From Saccharibacillus sp. O23 (GTDB taxonomy: Bacteria > Bacillota > Bacilli > Paenibacillales > Paenibacillaceae): a DNA stretch of 64,000 nt. The position numbers were made by a program, and so were the translations under genes. Numbering within the stretch: position 1 is the stretch's first letter; the number at the start of each line of letters is the position of its first letter. Below, in pieces: positions 53,501 to 63,567 of the stretch. A model generated the notes under the pieces. It was not told the DNA's origin, did not search any database, and saw only the letters and a program-made list of their open reading frames with translations. The stretch covers positions 62,001 to 126,000 of the forward strand of contig NZ_NJDE01000006.1 of the NCBI RefSeq assembly GCF_002205895.1. Direction: 5' to 3'.

Positions 53501-53762
53501 CGGCGCAGACGACTTTTTTGCCGGCGAGATGTTCGGGGATCGCGATGCGCGTCTTGAAGCAGCTGTGGACGTCTCGGCCGCCCCAACCGTCTCCTTTGCG
53601 GAAAATCTTCCAATCCGAAGGGTCTTCGTGCACCAGATCCCAACCGTGATAGCCGCTTTCTTGCTGATACAGCTCGGGGATGTCGGTTCGAGAGGTCAAG
53701 CGTGCCTTTTCCAGATATGTAAGGATCGCATGGATTCGAGTCGATAAAGAGTTCGGTTTCAT
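50565..53762 (-). CDS. Alpha-mannosidase, glycoside hydrolase family 38
   Basis: A 1065-residue retaining GH38 enzyme, cytoplasmic (no signal peptide), releasing mannose from alpha-mannosides. The zinc-site motif GHTHIDVAWLW (from about residue 243; His244, Asp248) and the nucleophile Asp358 (WLPDVFGYSAAMPQI) are intact. N-terminal beta domain, central helical bundle and C-terminal beta-sandwiches give the full family length. ATG 53762 follows AAGGTGGGAATCCGAT. An AraC regulator is encoded divergently and a cre-like site lies between them, so it is probably induced by mannosides and repressed by glucose. Confidence 0.92.
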   Translation of the reverse strand: MKPNSLSTRIHAILTYLEKARLTSRTDIPELYQQESGYHGWDLVHEDPSDWKIFRKGDGWGGRDVHSCFKTRIAIPEHLAGKKVVCAVETGATDIWNYDNPQFLAFVNGELVCGLDVNHTEIDLTSDAAQGEEFELALYAYCSTSAADVFLNVYIAERHEAVSDLYYDLKAALDAADLLREDDLERLKLIERLNAAVNLLDLRVENSPAFYASVQEARLYLQEHLYGETRPAADHIPTVHCIGHTHIDVAWLWTLDQTREKVIRSFASVLYLMDKFPEYTFMSSQPQLYAYLKADFPSLYEKIKQKVAEGRWEAEGSMWLEADCNLISGESMIRQILYGKRFFREEFGVENRVLWLPDVFGYSAAMPQIMRKSGIDYFMTTKIAWNDTNQIPSDTMYWRGIDGTEVLTHFITAKDYVKHPEFGSHRFETTYNGRFNASQVKGTWQRYQNKNINTDVLQCFGFGDGGGGPTEEMLEHGRRLEQGLPGVPAVKRTFVRAFFEKLERNLDGNRAVPRWSGELYLEYHRGTYTSMARSKRDNRLSEFALADAELFATMLRQTDAQALYPTEALERAWKLVMLNQFHDILPGSAIEQVYIDSQEQYEEVLRIADELKNEALGGIASRIASDGQSVVVFNSTGFARTDTVELAGCAEEAAVYDGDRRVPSQTTPEGGLIFLAEDVPAAGYKTFRLERRTSVQADSDETGVAGKAAAEWTPEQRRIETPWYAVRLNERAEFASVWDKAEERELLQPGKRGNVLQVFEDRPAEYEAWNIDDYYEQKMWEIDDLESTAWIENGPVRSVLLVKRRFLDSVVEQRIVFYAHTRRIDFRTFVDWKQEHLLLKVAFPVDIRSEKAVYEIQYGNVERATHRNTSWDQARFEVCGQKWADLAENGYGVALLNDCKYGYDIHDSVMRLSLIKSATYPNPNADKEAHLFTYSLYPHTGDFREGRVIQAAYDLNRPLTARELGPQAGTLPDLWSLASIDRENVILEVIKQAEDNDDWIFRVYEAHGRRTRAALNLPESSVEAYACDLMENIEAECDVQGGKLMFEIKPYEILTFRVRQAGREA

Positions 53763-53812
53763 ATCGGATTCCCACCTTGCCGGTTATTTTTATCTTGTCG
53801 ACACTAAAGGTA

Positions 53813-53826
53813 AGGTTGCGCTTACA
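53813..53826 (-). promoter_or_regulatory. cre-like site before the alpha-mannosidase gene
   Basis: On the minus strand TGTAAGCGCAACCT matches cre at 13 of 14 positions, 50 bp upstream of the start codon in the divergent region shared with the AraC gene. Confidence 0.55.
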
Positions 53827-53948
53827 TTTTAGCTCCAGCATAACAAATCGGAGAGGCGGAGAACTACGTGCTTCATGCGCGGAATCCCGTTTTTTGTTGC
53901 ATTTCATGCTAAAGTAAAAGGAGAAATCAACCGGAAAGGAGCCGAGCG

Positions 53949-54863
53949 ATGGTTGCATGGGCGTTATCTTACGAGCAAGGGTATTCGATTCGGGTGAATC
54001 GACCGGGCGATCCGCTGTTCTACCATCTGGATTACGACGAGCGTTCTTACGAGTTGAATATGGAATTTCAGCATTTTCACGATTTCTACGAGATCTGCAT
54101 TCTGTTGGATCATACCGCCGCCCATATTATCGAAGGCAATCTGTACGGGATGCAGCCTTACGATATCGTGCTGCTGCGTCCTTCTCTGCTGCATAAGACC
54201 CAATATCCGCGCGGAACGCCGCCCAGACGATTGATGATCCGCTTCGCCGTGCCGAACCTGCTGCCCGGACTCGAGCCGGATCATCAAGCGCTGTTCGCGA
54301 TCTTCGACGAGCCGATTCCGATCTTCCGTTTCTCCGAGGAGCGCCGCAGCGAGATTCTGGCTCCGCTTAATCGGATCTTCGCGTGGTCGCAGCAGTCTTC
54401 GACAGTTCAAGCGATGGCGATCCATCATCAGTTCGTCGAATTTCTGTGCGGCATTCATCGGTACGCGGCGGAGAACGGATACGTGCGGGAAGAAACGGGT
54501 TCTTCGATCTCTCGCCGGATGTATGCGGTCGCTTCGTATATTCACGGCCATTATCGTCAGGAACTGTCGCTCGGCGAGGTCGCCCGGCATTTCTATATAA
54601 GCGCCCATCATCTGTCCCGCCAGTTCAACAGAGTGACCGGATTTACGTTCACGGAATACGTTCAGATGACGCGAATCCGCAATGCGCAGCAGCAGCTTCT
54701 GAACTCCGGCGACAAGATCACGGAGATCGCGGCACGCTGCGGCTTCGCCAGCTTCTCGCAGTTCAACCGGATCTTCAACAAGCATAACGGAATGTCGCCG
54801 AGCGCGTACCGGCGGAGCCATGCTTTGTCGGATGAACCTCGGCGGGAACGGGTCTTCGAGTAA
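53949..54863 (+). CDS. AraC family regulator, probable activator of the alpha-mannosidase gene
   Basis: A 304-residue regulator. The N-terminal cupin-like sensor (NMEFQHFHDFYEICILLDHTAAHIIEG, residues about 35-65) would bind a sugar. The C-terminal AraC DNA-binding region carries LSLGEVARHFYISAHHLSRQFNRVTGFTFTEYV and ITEIAARCGFASFSQFNRIFNKHNGMSPSAYR. The start at 53949 follows GGAAAGGAGCCGAGCG. It is divergent from the GH38 gene, which suggests direct control. The inducer is inferred to be a mannoside. Confidence 0.9.
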   Translation: MVAWALSYEQGYSIRVNRPGDPLFYHLDYDERSYELNMEFQHFHDFYEICILLDHTAAHIIEGNLYGMQPYDIVLLRPSLLHKTQYPRGTPPRRLMIRFAVPNLLPGLEPDHQALFAIFDEPIPIFRFSEERRSEILAPLNRIFAWSQQSSTVQAMAIHHQFVEFLCGIHRYAAENGYVREETGSSISRRMYAVASYIHGHYRQELSLGEVARHFYISAHHLSRQFNRVTGFTFTEYVQMTRIRNAQQQLLNSGDKITEIAARCGFASFSQFNRIFNKHNGMSPSAYRRSHALSDEPRRERVFE

Positions 54864-54953
54864 AGACTTTCTTTTTTCGCTGACCCGCTGTTCAACGACC
54901 TTGCCCGGTGTTTAATGGAAAGAAAGACCTTACCGGCAAGGGAGCGAATTCAG

Positions 54954-55436
54954 ATGAACGGATATCGATTCGTGAGCGACTGGATGCTGGAGACGAGCGC
55001 GGAAGAACTATGGAAATTGATCGAGGAGCCCGAACGGGCGGATTGGTGGCGCGGCTGTTCGATCTGCAAACTCAAAGCCGGCCCGGAAGGGGACGGGATC
55101 GGCGACGAATATTTGACGGTGGTCCGCACGCGGATGCTGTATAAGCTGTCTTTTACCGCGCGGATCGTGGAGAAAAGCAGGCCGCATCTGATCGAGCTTC
55201 GCGCCGACGGCCATCTCGAAGGCAGCGGGCGGCTCGAATTCGAAGAAGTCGGAGACTGCACACGCGTGCGTTATACGTGGGAAGTGCGGACGAAGAAACG
55301 TTGGATGAATGTATGGGCGCCTTTTTTCCGGCCCGCGTTCGTCTGGAACCACAATCGGGTGATGGCCGACTGCATGGACGGATTGACGGCGCGGCTCGGC
55401 ATCCGGCTGGTGCAGCCGGGAGCGGTGGAAGCTTGA
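54954..55436 (+). CDS. SRPBCC (START-like) family protein
   Basis: A 160-residue cytoplasmic protein of the SRPBCC/polyketide-cyclase-like fold with a hydrophobic ligand cavity. SDWMLETSAEELWKLIEEPERADWW at the N-terminus and the closing amphipathic helix (FRPAFVWNHNRVMADCMDGLTARLG) are typical. ATG 54954 follows AAGGGAGCGAATTCAG; the frame opens at 54915 without a good site. It lies 90 bp after the AraC gene on the same strand and could be read from the same transcript. Ligand and function unknown. Confidence 0.8.
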   Translation: MNGYRFVSDWMLETSAEELWKLIEEPERADWWRGCSICKLKAGPEGDGIGDEYLTVVRTRMLYKLSFTARIVEKSRPHLIELRADGHLEGSGRLEFEEVGDCTRVRYTWEVRTKKRWMNVWAPFFRPAFVWNHNRVMADCMDGLTARLGIRLVQPGAVEA

Positions 55437-55466
55437 AGCGATTGTTCGAAATGTTTGATCAAAAGA

Positions 55467-55502
55467 AAAGACGAACCCGGCAGCGCCGCAGTTCGTCTTT
55501 TT
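55467..55502. terminator. Bidirectional terminator
   Basis: AAAGACGAAC faces GTTCGTCTTT, flanked by A- and T-runs, between convergent genes. Confidence 0.8.
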
Positions 55503-55533
55503 GCTGTTCTTGCTGCTGCTATTCGTCTGCCGG

Positions 55534-56040
55534 TCAATCGGCTTCCATACGGCTGTCCAGACTCGCCGCCACGATCTCCGGCAGTTCGGCCTTGTACGCT
55601 ATGTAGGCTTCCCGGGTAATCTGGCCGTCCGCCAAGCGCTGCTCCAACTGCTGCTCCAGCTCGCGGACTTGAAGAGCGAGCAGATCGCGTTCGCTGCCTC
55701 CGCGGATCGAGGCGATCTCGCGCAGCGACAATCCTTCGTACATCAGATCGTAGACTTCCTGCTCCGAAGCCGTGCCGAGCGCATGCAGGAAAGTATCCTG
55801 ACCGCTGCGGATCTCGTCGATCGAAGCGGGCGGCGTCTCGCGGTAGACCGCTTCGGCTTCCACTTTGCCTCCGGCAAGGCCGCTTCCGAGCGTGATGCCG
55901 AGCGCCAGCGTGCCGACGATCCAGATCCGTTTTAACCGGATGCGGGTCTTGGAAGGGAATTCGGCGGTTTGCAGCACAGGTTTCGCCTGCTTAACTTTGG
56001 CCGTCTTGGTCTTGTCGGTTTTGGGTTTTGCGGTTTTCAT
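55534..56040 (-). CDS. Membrane-anchored helical protein of unknown function
   Basis: A 168-residue protein with a Lys/Thr-rich N-terminus of about 30 residues, one membrane helix (IWIVGTLALGITLGSGLAGG, about 39-58) and an outside helical domain. That domain has the pattern EGLSLREIASIRGGSERDL followed by ELEQQLEQRLADGQITREAY, found in various small Bacillales envelope proteins whose role is unknown. ATG 56040 follows AGAGAGGAACGACC. It is monocistronic and convergent with the SRPBCC gene. Confidence 0.72.
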   Translation of the reverse strand: MKTAKPKTDKTKTAKVKQAKPVLQTAEFPSKTRIRLKRIWIVGTLALGITLGSGLAGGKVEAEAVYRETPPASIDEIRSGQDTFLHALGTASEQEVYDLMYEGLSLREIASIRGGSERDLLALQVRELEQQLEQRLADGQITREAYIAYKAELPEIVAASLDSRMEAD

Positions 56041-56288
56041 GGTCGTTCCTCTCTTTCTTCGTCAGATCGGTTATGTGCGCCGGTCGATCCGGCGGTCTCA
56101 GGTCGATGTAGGGTGAATCGGGAATACGGCTCGTCCGTCCGCGGGTAGGGTCGAAAGGGAGCGTCGCTCCTCCTTCTGCTTTTACTATACACGCGAAATC
56201 TTAACCCAAGCTTAAGCGAGGGGGATTTTTTATATGGCGCAAATGTGTCCGAAAAAGTTTATCCTTCCGCCTTCGGGTGTACAAATAA

Positions 56289-57092
<804 letters not shown>

Positions 57093-57189
57093 GGTCGCTC
57101 TATGTAAATGAGGGGAAGCGGAAAGGCGTCTTGAAAAGGGCAGCCTTTCCGCTTCTTTGGCTTTGCCAAACCGGGAGGAGGAACCTGCA

Positions 57190-58884
57190 GTGAATCCGAA
57201 ATGGTGGAAAGAAAGCGTCATCTACGAGATCTATATCAAAAGCTTCATGGACGCAAACGGAGACGGCGTCGGCGATCTGGCGGGGATTCGGTCGAAACTG
57301 GATTATCTGCAACAACTCGGCGTGAACGTGCTGTGGCTGACCCCGATCTACGACTCGCCCGACCATGAAGGCGGTTACGATATCCGCGATTATCGGAGCA
57401 TCATGGAACGGTTCGGCACGATGGACGATTTCGACCGGCTGCTCGAAGACGCGCACGGACGCGGCATGAAGATCATGCTGGAGATGCCGCTGAACCATAC
57501 GTCGAACGAACATCCGTGGTTCGAAGAATCGAGATCTTCCAAGAAAAACGATAAACGCAATTATTATATCTGGCGCGAAGGCCCAGGGTCGGGTTTCCCG
57601 AACAACTGGGGTTCGTATTTCGGCGGCTCCGTCTGGGAATTCGATCAAGAGACGGAAGAATATTATATGCATCTGTACAGCAGCCGCCAGCCCAATCTGA
57701 ATTGGGAGAACGAGAAAGTGCGCGAAGAAGCGTATGAGATCGTCAAATGGTGGGCGGACAAAGGCGTGGACGGGTTCCATTTCAATTCGATCGCCCATAT
57801 CGTCAAGACCGAAGGCCATAACCATGACGAAGAAAGCGGGAATACGCAGCACCTGCCGGTCGAACGGGCTTACCAGATGTTCTCCAGTCTGGACAAAGTC
57901 AACGCGATCGTCAAAAGGCTGCATAAAGAAGACGGCACCGATTACGATCTGATGGTGGTCGGCGAAGCGGCCGGGCTCGATCCCGCGCAGACGCTCGACT
58001 TTATCGGCGACGATCCGGGCAAAGCCAATCTGGTGCTCAATTCCGACCATATGCTGCTGACCCATTCGTCGCAGGGCATCGGGCGCTGGACGACCAAGTC
58101 GTGGACGCTGCTCAATCTGAAGCAGGCGATCAGCCATTGGCAGACCGTGCTGCACGAACAAGGCTGGAACGCGACGTATCTCGCCGACCATGACCAGCCG
58201 CGGGCGGTCTGCCGCTTCGGGCATACCGGCGAGTATCGCGAGCTGTCGGCCAAGATGCTGGCGACCTTGCTCATGACGCTGCAAGGCACGCCTTCCATCT
58301 ATCAAGGGGAAGAATTGGGGCTGGTCGGCGGAGGCGTGTTCCATACGGCGGAAGATTTCCGCGACGAAGAGACGCTGAACTTCCTGCATCACGCCAAACA
58401 GACGGGCATGGACGAAGAAGAAGCGCTCAAGATCGCGAGGCGCAACACGCGCGACGCGGGCCGGACCCCGATCCCGTGGAACGCTTCGGCCAACGGAGGG
58501 TTCACGACCGGACAGCCTTGGATCGGCATGTCGCCGGGACACGAAGAAGTCAACGCCGAACGGGCGGTCGCCGATCCGGATTCGGTATTCCATTATTATA
58601 AGAAGCTGATCGAGCTGCGCAAAGTCAGCCAGACGCTGCTGTACGGCGATTACCGCCTGCTGCTGCCGCTCGATACGGACATCTACGCGTTCACGCGCAC
58701 GTTCGAAGACGAGACGCTGATGATCGTGCTGAACTTCTTCTCCGGCACGCCGACGTTCAAATGCCCCGAGCGGCTGTGCGAACGTCCGCGCGAGTTGATC
58801 TTCGGCAATTACGAGCCGGGCGTGACGCAGGGCAGCGACTTCGAACTGCGGCCTTACGAGGCGGCGATTTATCGGTTGGGTTAA
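57190..58884 (+). CDS. GH13 alpha-glucosidase-like protein lacking the catalytic nucleophile
   Basis: A 564-residue cytoplasmic protein with the fold of oligo-1,6-glucosidase/alpha-glucosidase (GH13_31): N-terminal KWWKESVIYEIYIKSFMDANGDGVGDL, full (beta/alpha)8 barrel and C-terminal beta domain. The key sites are altered. Region II reads GFHFNS, so Asn199 stands where the nucleophile Asp is expected and His197 where the invariant Arg is expected. Region I has Glu98 for Asp98 (LEMPLNH). The acid/base Glu259 (GEAAG) and Asp335 (DHDQPR) remain. The start is GTG 57190, preceded by GGGAGGAGGAACC. Hydrolysis by the normal mechanism is unlikely; a binding or regulatory role is possible. It follows gdh. 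Confidence 0.85.
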   Translation: MNPKWWKESVIYEIYIKSFMDANGDGVGDLAGIRSKLDYLQQLGVNVLWLTPIYDSPDHEGGYDIRDYRSIMERFGTMDDFDRLLEDAHGRGMKIMLEMPLNHTSNEHPWFEESRSSKKNDKRNYYIWREGPGSGFPNNWGSYFGGSVWEFDQETEEYYMHLYSSRQPNLNWENEKVREEAYEIVKWWADKGVDGFHFNSIAHIVKTEGHNHDEESGNTQHLPVERAYQMFSSLDKVNAIVKRLHKEDGTDYDLMVVGEAAGLDPAQTLDFIGDDPGKANLVLNSDHMLLTHSSQGIGRWTTKSWTLLNLKQAISHWQTVLHEQGWNATYLADHDQPRAVCRFGHTGEYRELSAKMLATLLMTLQGTPSIYQGEELGLVGGGVFHTAEDFRDEETLNFLHHAKQTGMDEEEALKIARRNTRDAGRTPIPWNASANGGFTTGQPWIGMSPGHEEVNAERAVADPDSVFHYYKKLIELRKVSQTLLYGDYRLLLPLDTDIYAFTRTFEDETLMIVLNFFSGTPTFKCPERLCERPRELIFGNYEPGVTQGSDFELRPYEAAIYRLG

Positions 58885-58918
58885 AAGTAGCGGGGAAAAA
58901 CGCAATAGGAGTAAGAAA

Positions 58919-58957
58919 ACGGCTATCCTCGGGGAACGGGGATAGCCGTTTTTTTGA
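58919..58957 (+). terminator. Terminator of the gdh-GH13 pair
   Basis: ACGGCTATCC faces GGATAGCCGT, followed by TTTTTTTG. Confidence 0.85.
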
Positions 58958-58986
58958 CGCGAACGATAGAAATCGAAAAGGAGGAG

Positions 58987-59067
58987 CCTCGTATCTTGAC
59001 CGAATGCAATCCGAGGTTTGCGCTTCGGTAGGGCCTCGCCTAACCTCGTATCGTTCAAGATACGAGG
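58987..59067. repeat. CCTCGTATC inverted repeats
   Basis: CCTCGTATCTTGA (58987-58999) is the reverse complement of TCAAGATACGAGG (59055-59067), and a third copy CCTCGTATC (59044-59052) forms a tight hairpin with the last one. The set lies between the terminator and array B. No function is suggested. Confidence 0.65.
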
Positions 59068-59079
59068 AGTGTCCGATCG

Positions 59080-59273
59080 CTAACGGAACGAGGCGACGCT
59101 TAGAGCGGATTTTCGAGCTGTTCAGAATTCTAACGGAACGAGAAGACGCTTAGGCAGGAAAAAAGGCGGTTTGGAGCGGGTTTGAGGCCGTTTTTGGACG
59201 GCTGACGGAATGAGGTTCCGTTAGCGCGGAAATAGGTAGGAAAACGACGCTGTAACGGAATGACGTTCCGTTA
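59080..59273. repeat. Array B: four CTAACGGA...CTTAG/CGTTAG units
   Basis: Units lie at 59080-59103 and 59130-59153 (+), then 59202-59224 and 59253-59273, which read best in reverse (for example CTAACGGAACCTC...). Starts are about 50, 72 and 50 bp apart, matching array A (50, 70, 50). The first unit differs from unit 4 of array A by one base after reverse complementing. The last two units are themselves near palindromes. The array lies within the 762-bp gene-free gap 58885-59646. Confidence 0.8.
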
Positions 59274-59376
59274 TGCGCCGTGATCTACAAGGCGATCTGC
59301 AACGTGGTCTGTACCGCGATCAGAGAGGTGTTCAGACCCATATTAATAATATAAACATTAATGATTCACATAAGAA

Positions 59377-59405
59377 TTGACTTGTACGGACATGCGTGAT
59401 ACATT
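59377..59405 (+). promoter_or_regulatory. abfA promoter with AraR-like operator in the spacer
   Basis: TTGACT (59377-59382) and TACATT (59400-59405) have a 17-bp spacer. TTGTACGGACAT (59382-59393), inside the spacer, resembles the AraR half-sites TTGTACGTACAA (10 of 12). It would start an RNA with a leader of about 235 nt that includes the nested hairpin at 59486-59587. Confidence 0.65.
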
Positions 59406-59485
59406 GGGTGCGTAAAGGTTCTTCCGCCCGTACAACCGGGGACCGGCGCAGGAAACAGAACGTCCGGATTTACGGTTCGACTAAT

Positions 59486-59587
59486 AGGTTTTGTCAACAT
59501 GATAAGTAAGGTTGCGTGCTCTCAAACGTACCTCAAGCGCGTCCGTTTGAGAGCACGCAATCCTTTGATTAAGAGTTGAAAAAACCT
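59486..59587 (+). repeat. Nested-hairpin element, copy 3 (abfA leader)
   Basis: The outer arms AGGTTTTGTCAAC (59486-59498) and GTTGAAAAAACCT (59575-59587) have one mismatch. The inner arms TTGCGTGCTCTCAAACG (59512-59528) and CGTTTGAGAGCACGCAA (59544-59560) form a perfect 17-bp stem with a 15-nt loop. CCTTTGATTAAG lies between inner and outer right arms, and AAGTAAGG on the left. It shares only these junction motifs with copies 1 and 2. It sits between promoter and start codon of abfA. Confidence 0.7.
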
Positions 59588-59591
59588 TAAA

Positions 59592-59605
59592 TGTAAGCGT
59601 TCTAT
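59592..59605 (+). promoter_or_regulatory. Weak cre-like site before abfA
   Basis: TGTAAGCGTTCTAT matches cre at 12 of 14 positions, 42 bp upstream of the gene. A TATATT at 59622-59627 could be a second -10 box. Confidence 0.35.
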
Positions 59606-59646
59606 CGGGACGGGCCTTCATTATATTTTGCAGAAGGAAAGGATGA

Positions 59647-61179
<1,533 letters not shown>

Positions 61180-61333
61180 ACGTTCGAGGATAGCGTCCCG
61201 GTTCGCTCGAACCGCCCAGAACCGAGCAAGGAACGTTCCGGCCATCGCTTTGGATTTCGCGAAGCGCTGCCGGAGCGTTCCTATTGCTCTGTTTGGGAAG
61301 GAGCGAGTGGTTTGGACGATCGAAGCCGAAAAT

Positions 61334-61539
61334 GTTGACGAAACGCACACATTTTTGCTCGAACAGCCATTTTTCGCTGCGAATGTTGACGTTTTGCACA
61401 CAATTTCCGATAAAAACAGCCTAAACAGGCTTTTAAGGCCGAAATTGTTGACGAAATGCACATATTTCCGGAAAAACGCCGATTTTTCGAGCAAAATGTT
61501 GACTTTTCGTACACATTCGTCCGGCTCGTACACATTCGT
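61334..61539. repeat. Array C: four GTTGAC...ACACATT units plus a half-unit
   Basis: Units start at 61334, 61385, 61447 and 61498 (spacing 51, 62, 51). They read GTTGACGAAACGCACACATT, GTTGACGTTTTGCACACAAT, GTTGACGAAATGCACATATT and GTTGACTTTTCGTACACATT. With the preceding AAT each is an imperfect palindrome (AATGT...ACATT). CGTACACATTCGT occurs at 61508-61520 and again at 61527-61539. A small hairpin AGCCT-aaac-AGGCT lies between units 2 and 3 (61412-61435). The array fills the abfA-abf2 gap. Confidence 0.75.
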
Positions 61540-61714
61540 TCGTCGCGCGTATGGAGTAAACATCGGCTCGCAAGCCGAATGGAATGACCGCAAACTTCGT
61601 ATCCGTCGTTTGACGCCTGAACCCGCTCCGGCGTGAACGGTCGCAGGCGGCGTTTCGCCGAATGACCGAAACTTTTCCCGACACCCAACACGCGTCCGAT
61701 CATTTTCGCAAGCT

Positions 61715-61728
61715 ATTGTACGTACAAT
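61715..61728 (+). promoter_or_regulatory. AraR-type operator before abf2
   Basis: ATTGTACGTACAAT is a perfect 14-bp palindrome containing TTGTACGTACAA, the core of the Bacillus AraR box. It lies 40 bp upstream of the second arabinofuranosidase gene. No araR gene is in the window. Confidence 0.75.
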
Positions 61729-61768
61729 CCGACACCCGCTCTTACATACACTCCAAGGAGGAACCGAA

Positions 61769-63253
61769 ATGACCAAAGCATCCGTAATCGTCAACGCCGA
61801 CGTGGCGCTGGGCAAGATCGACCGCAATATTTACGGACAGTTCGCCGAGCATCTGGGCCGCTGCATCTACGAAGGCATGTGGGTAGGCGAAGATTCCGAC
61901 ATGCCGAACGTGGACGGAATCCGCAAAGACGTTCTGCAAGCGCTGAAGAACCTGAGCATTCCGGTGCTGCGCTGGCCGGGCGGCTGTTTCGCCGACGAAT
62001 ACCATTGGAAAGACGGCGTAGGCCCGCGCGAAGGCCGCAAACGGATGGTCAATACGCATTGGGGCGGCGTGGTGGAGAACAACCATTTCGGCACGCACGA
62101 ATTCTTCCGTCTGTGCGAGCTGCTGGAGACCGAGCCTTACATCTGCGGCAACGTCGGCAGTGGCAGCGTGCAGGAGATGTCCGAATGGATCGAATACATG
62201 ACCTTCGACGGCGAATCCCCGATGGCGAAGTGGCGTCAGGAGAACGGGCAAGAGAAGCCGTGGAAGCTGAAATATTTCGGCGTCGGCAACGAGAACTGGG
62301 GCTGCGGCGGCAATATGCGAGCGGAATATTACGCCGACGAATACCGCCGTTACCAGACGTATTCGCGCAACTACGGCGACAACAAACTGTTCAAGATCGC
62401 GGGCGGGCCGAACGTCGACGATTACCATTGGACGGAAGTGCTGATGCGCGAAGCCGGCCGCCATATGGACGGACTCAGCCTGCATTACTACACGATCGAA
62501 GGCAGTTGGGAAGAGAAGGGATCGGCGCTCGGCTTCGACGAAGCGGGCTGGTTCGAAGTGATGAAGAAATCCATGCATATGGACGAGCTGATCACTCGCC
62601 ACACGACGATCATGGACAAATACGATCCGGAGAAACGCGTGGCGCTGATCGTCGACGAATGGGGCACGTGGTTCCTGAACGAGCCGGGCACGAACCCGGG
62701 CTTCCTGTATCAGCAGAACTCGCTGCGCGACGCGCTGGTAGCGGGCATCCATCTGCATATTTTCCATAATCATCACGAACGGGTCAAAATGACGAATATC
62801 GCGCAGATGGTCAACGTGCTGCAAGCGATGATTCTGACCGAAGGCGACAAGATGCTGTTGACGCCGACGTATCACGTGTTCGAGATGTTCAAAGTGCATC
62901 AGGACGCCGACGTGCTGCAAATGTCCGTGAGCACCGATCGCTACGAGCTGAACGGCGATTCGCTGCCGCAGGTGAGCGTATCCGCTTCGCGCAAAGACGG
63001 CGTCGTGCATGTCAGCTTGTGCAATATCGATCCGTCGTCCGAAGCGGCGGTAACGCTGGACCTGCGCGGCATCGGAGCGGACGGAGCGATCAGCGGACGC
63101 GTGCTGACGGCGGACAAGATGGACGCGCACAACACGTTCGACCAATTGAATAACGTGACGCCGCAAGCGTTCGAAGGCTTCGAGCGCGGCGAGAACGGCG
63201 CGCTGTCCGTGACGCTGCCGCCGATGTCCGTTACCGTCTTGGCGGTCCGTTAA
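61769..63253 (+). CDS. abf2: Alpha-L-arabinofuranosidase, GH51 (second copy)
   Basis: A 494-residue cytoplasmic GH51 enzyme of a different subgroup from the first copy. Acid/base Glu175 ([11 protein letters not shown]) and nucleophile Glu297 (VDEWGTWF) are present, as is [22 protein letters not shown] 61769 follows AAGGAGGAACCGAA. B. subtilis also has two GH51 enzymes (AbfA, Abf2) under AraR; the operator at 61715-61728 fits this. The two copies probably divide labour on linear and branched arabino-oligosaccharides (inference). Confidence 0.92.
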   Translation: MTKASVIVNADVALGKIDRNIYGQFAEHLGRCIYEGMWVGEDSDMPNVDGIRKDVLQALKNLSIPVLRWPGGCFADEYHWKDGVGPREGRKRMVNTHWGGVVENNHFGTHEFFRLCELLETEPYICGNVGSGSVQEMSEWIEYMTFDGESPMAKWRQENGQEKPWKLKYFGVGNENWGCGGNMRAEYYADEYRRYQTYSRNYGDNKLFKIAGGPNVDDYHWTEVLMREAGRHMDGLSLHYYTIEGSWEEKGSALGFDEAGWFEVMKKSMHMDELITRHTTIMDKYDPEKRVALIVDEWGTWFLNEPGTNPGFLYQQNSLRDALVAGIHLHIFHNHHERVKMTNIAQMVNVLQAMILTEGDKMLLTPTYHVFEMFKVHQDADVLQMSVSTDRYELNGDSLPQVSVSASRKDGVVHVSLCNIDPSSEAAVTLDLRGIGADGAISGRVLTADKMDAHNTFDQLNNVTPQAFEGFERGENGALSVTLPPMSVTVLAVR

Positions 63254-63285
63254 GACTTAAGAAGTGCTTTCACATCCGCACCTTG

Positions 63286-63316
63286 AAGGACGATCGATTC
63301 CCGATCGTCCTTTTCG
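63286..63316 (+). terminator. Terminator of abf2
   Basis: AAGGACGATCG-attcc-CGATCGTCCTT followed by TTCG; the T-run is short. Confidence 0.75.
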
Positions 63317-63419
63317 GCGTGTCGCGAGAATTCGATCCTTTTTCCGGCAAAGATTCGCATGACCAAAAGGTTCGTCTAACAGATGCAAATCGCCTGGGAA
63401 ACGGATCGCGGTGAATTGC

Positions 63420-63447
63420 TTGAAACGTTCGCTTCCGCGGGTAAATA
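63420..63447 (+). promoter_or_regulatory. Possible promoter of the second GH13 gene
   Basis: TTGAAA (63420-63425) and TAAATA (63442-63447) with a 16-bp spacer, 120 bp upstream of the start. The rest of the 314-bp gap 63254-63567 shows only the preceding terminator; nothing else was recognised. Confidence 0.4.
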
Positions 63448-63567
63448 ATGCAGGCGACGATCGTGCGGTCTCAAGCGGCCGGGCAGTCGACAAGCGTCGA
63501 AACAAAGCGGAGCGTTCCGTCCGATCGGACGTTTCTTATCTCTCCCCATGAAAAGGAGCCACCGCGC

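Noticed and set aside
61412-61435. Terminator for abfA formed by AGCCT-aaac-AGGCT
   Set aside because: The stem is only about five G/C-containing pairs plus A-T pairs and is followed by just four T; it is too weak to call as a terminator with confidence.
63257-63505. An 82-residue minus-strand frame in the gap before the second GH13 gene
   Set aside because: It has no ribosome site, overlaps the abf2 terminator and the likely GH13 promoter, and its composition is that of non-coding shadow frames.
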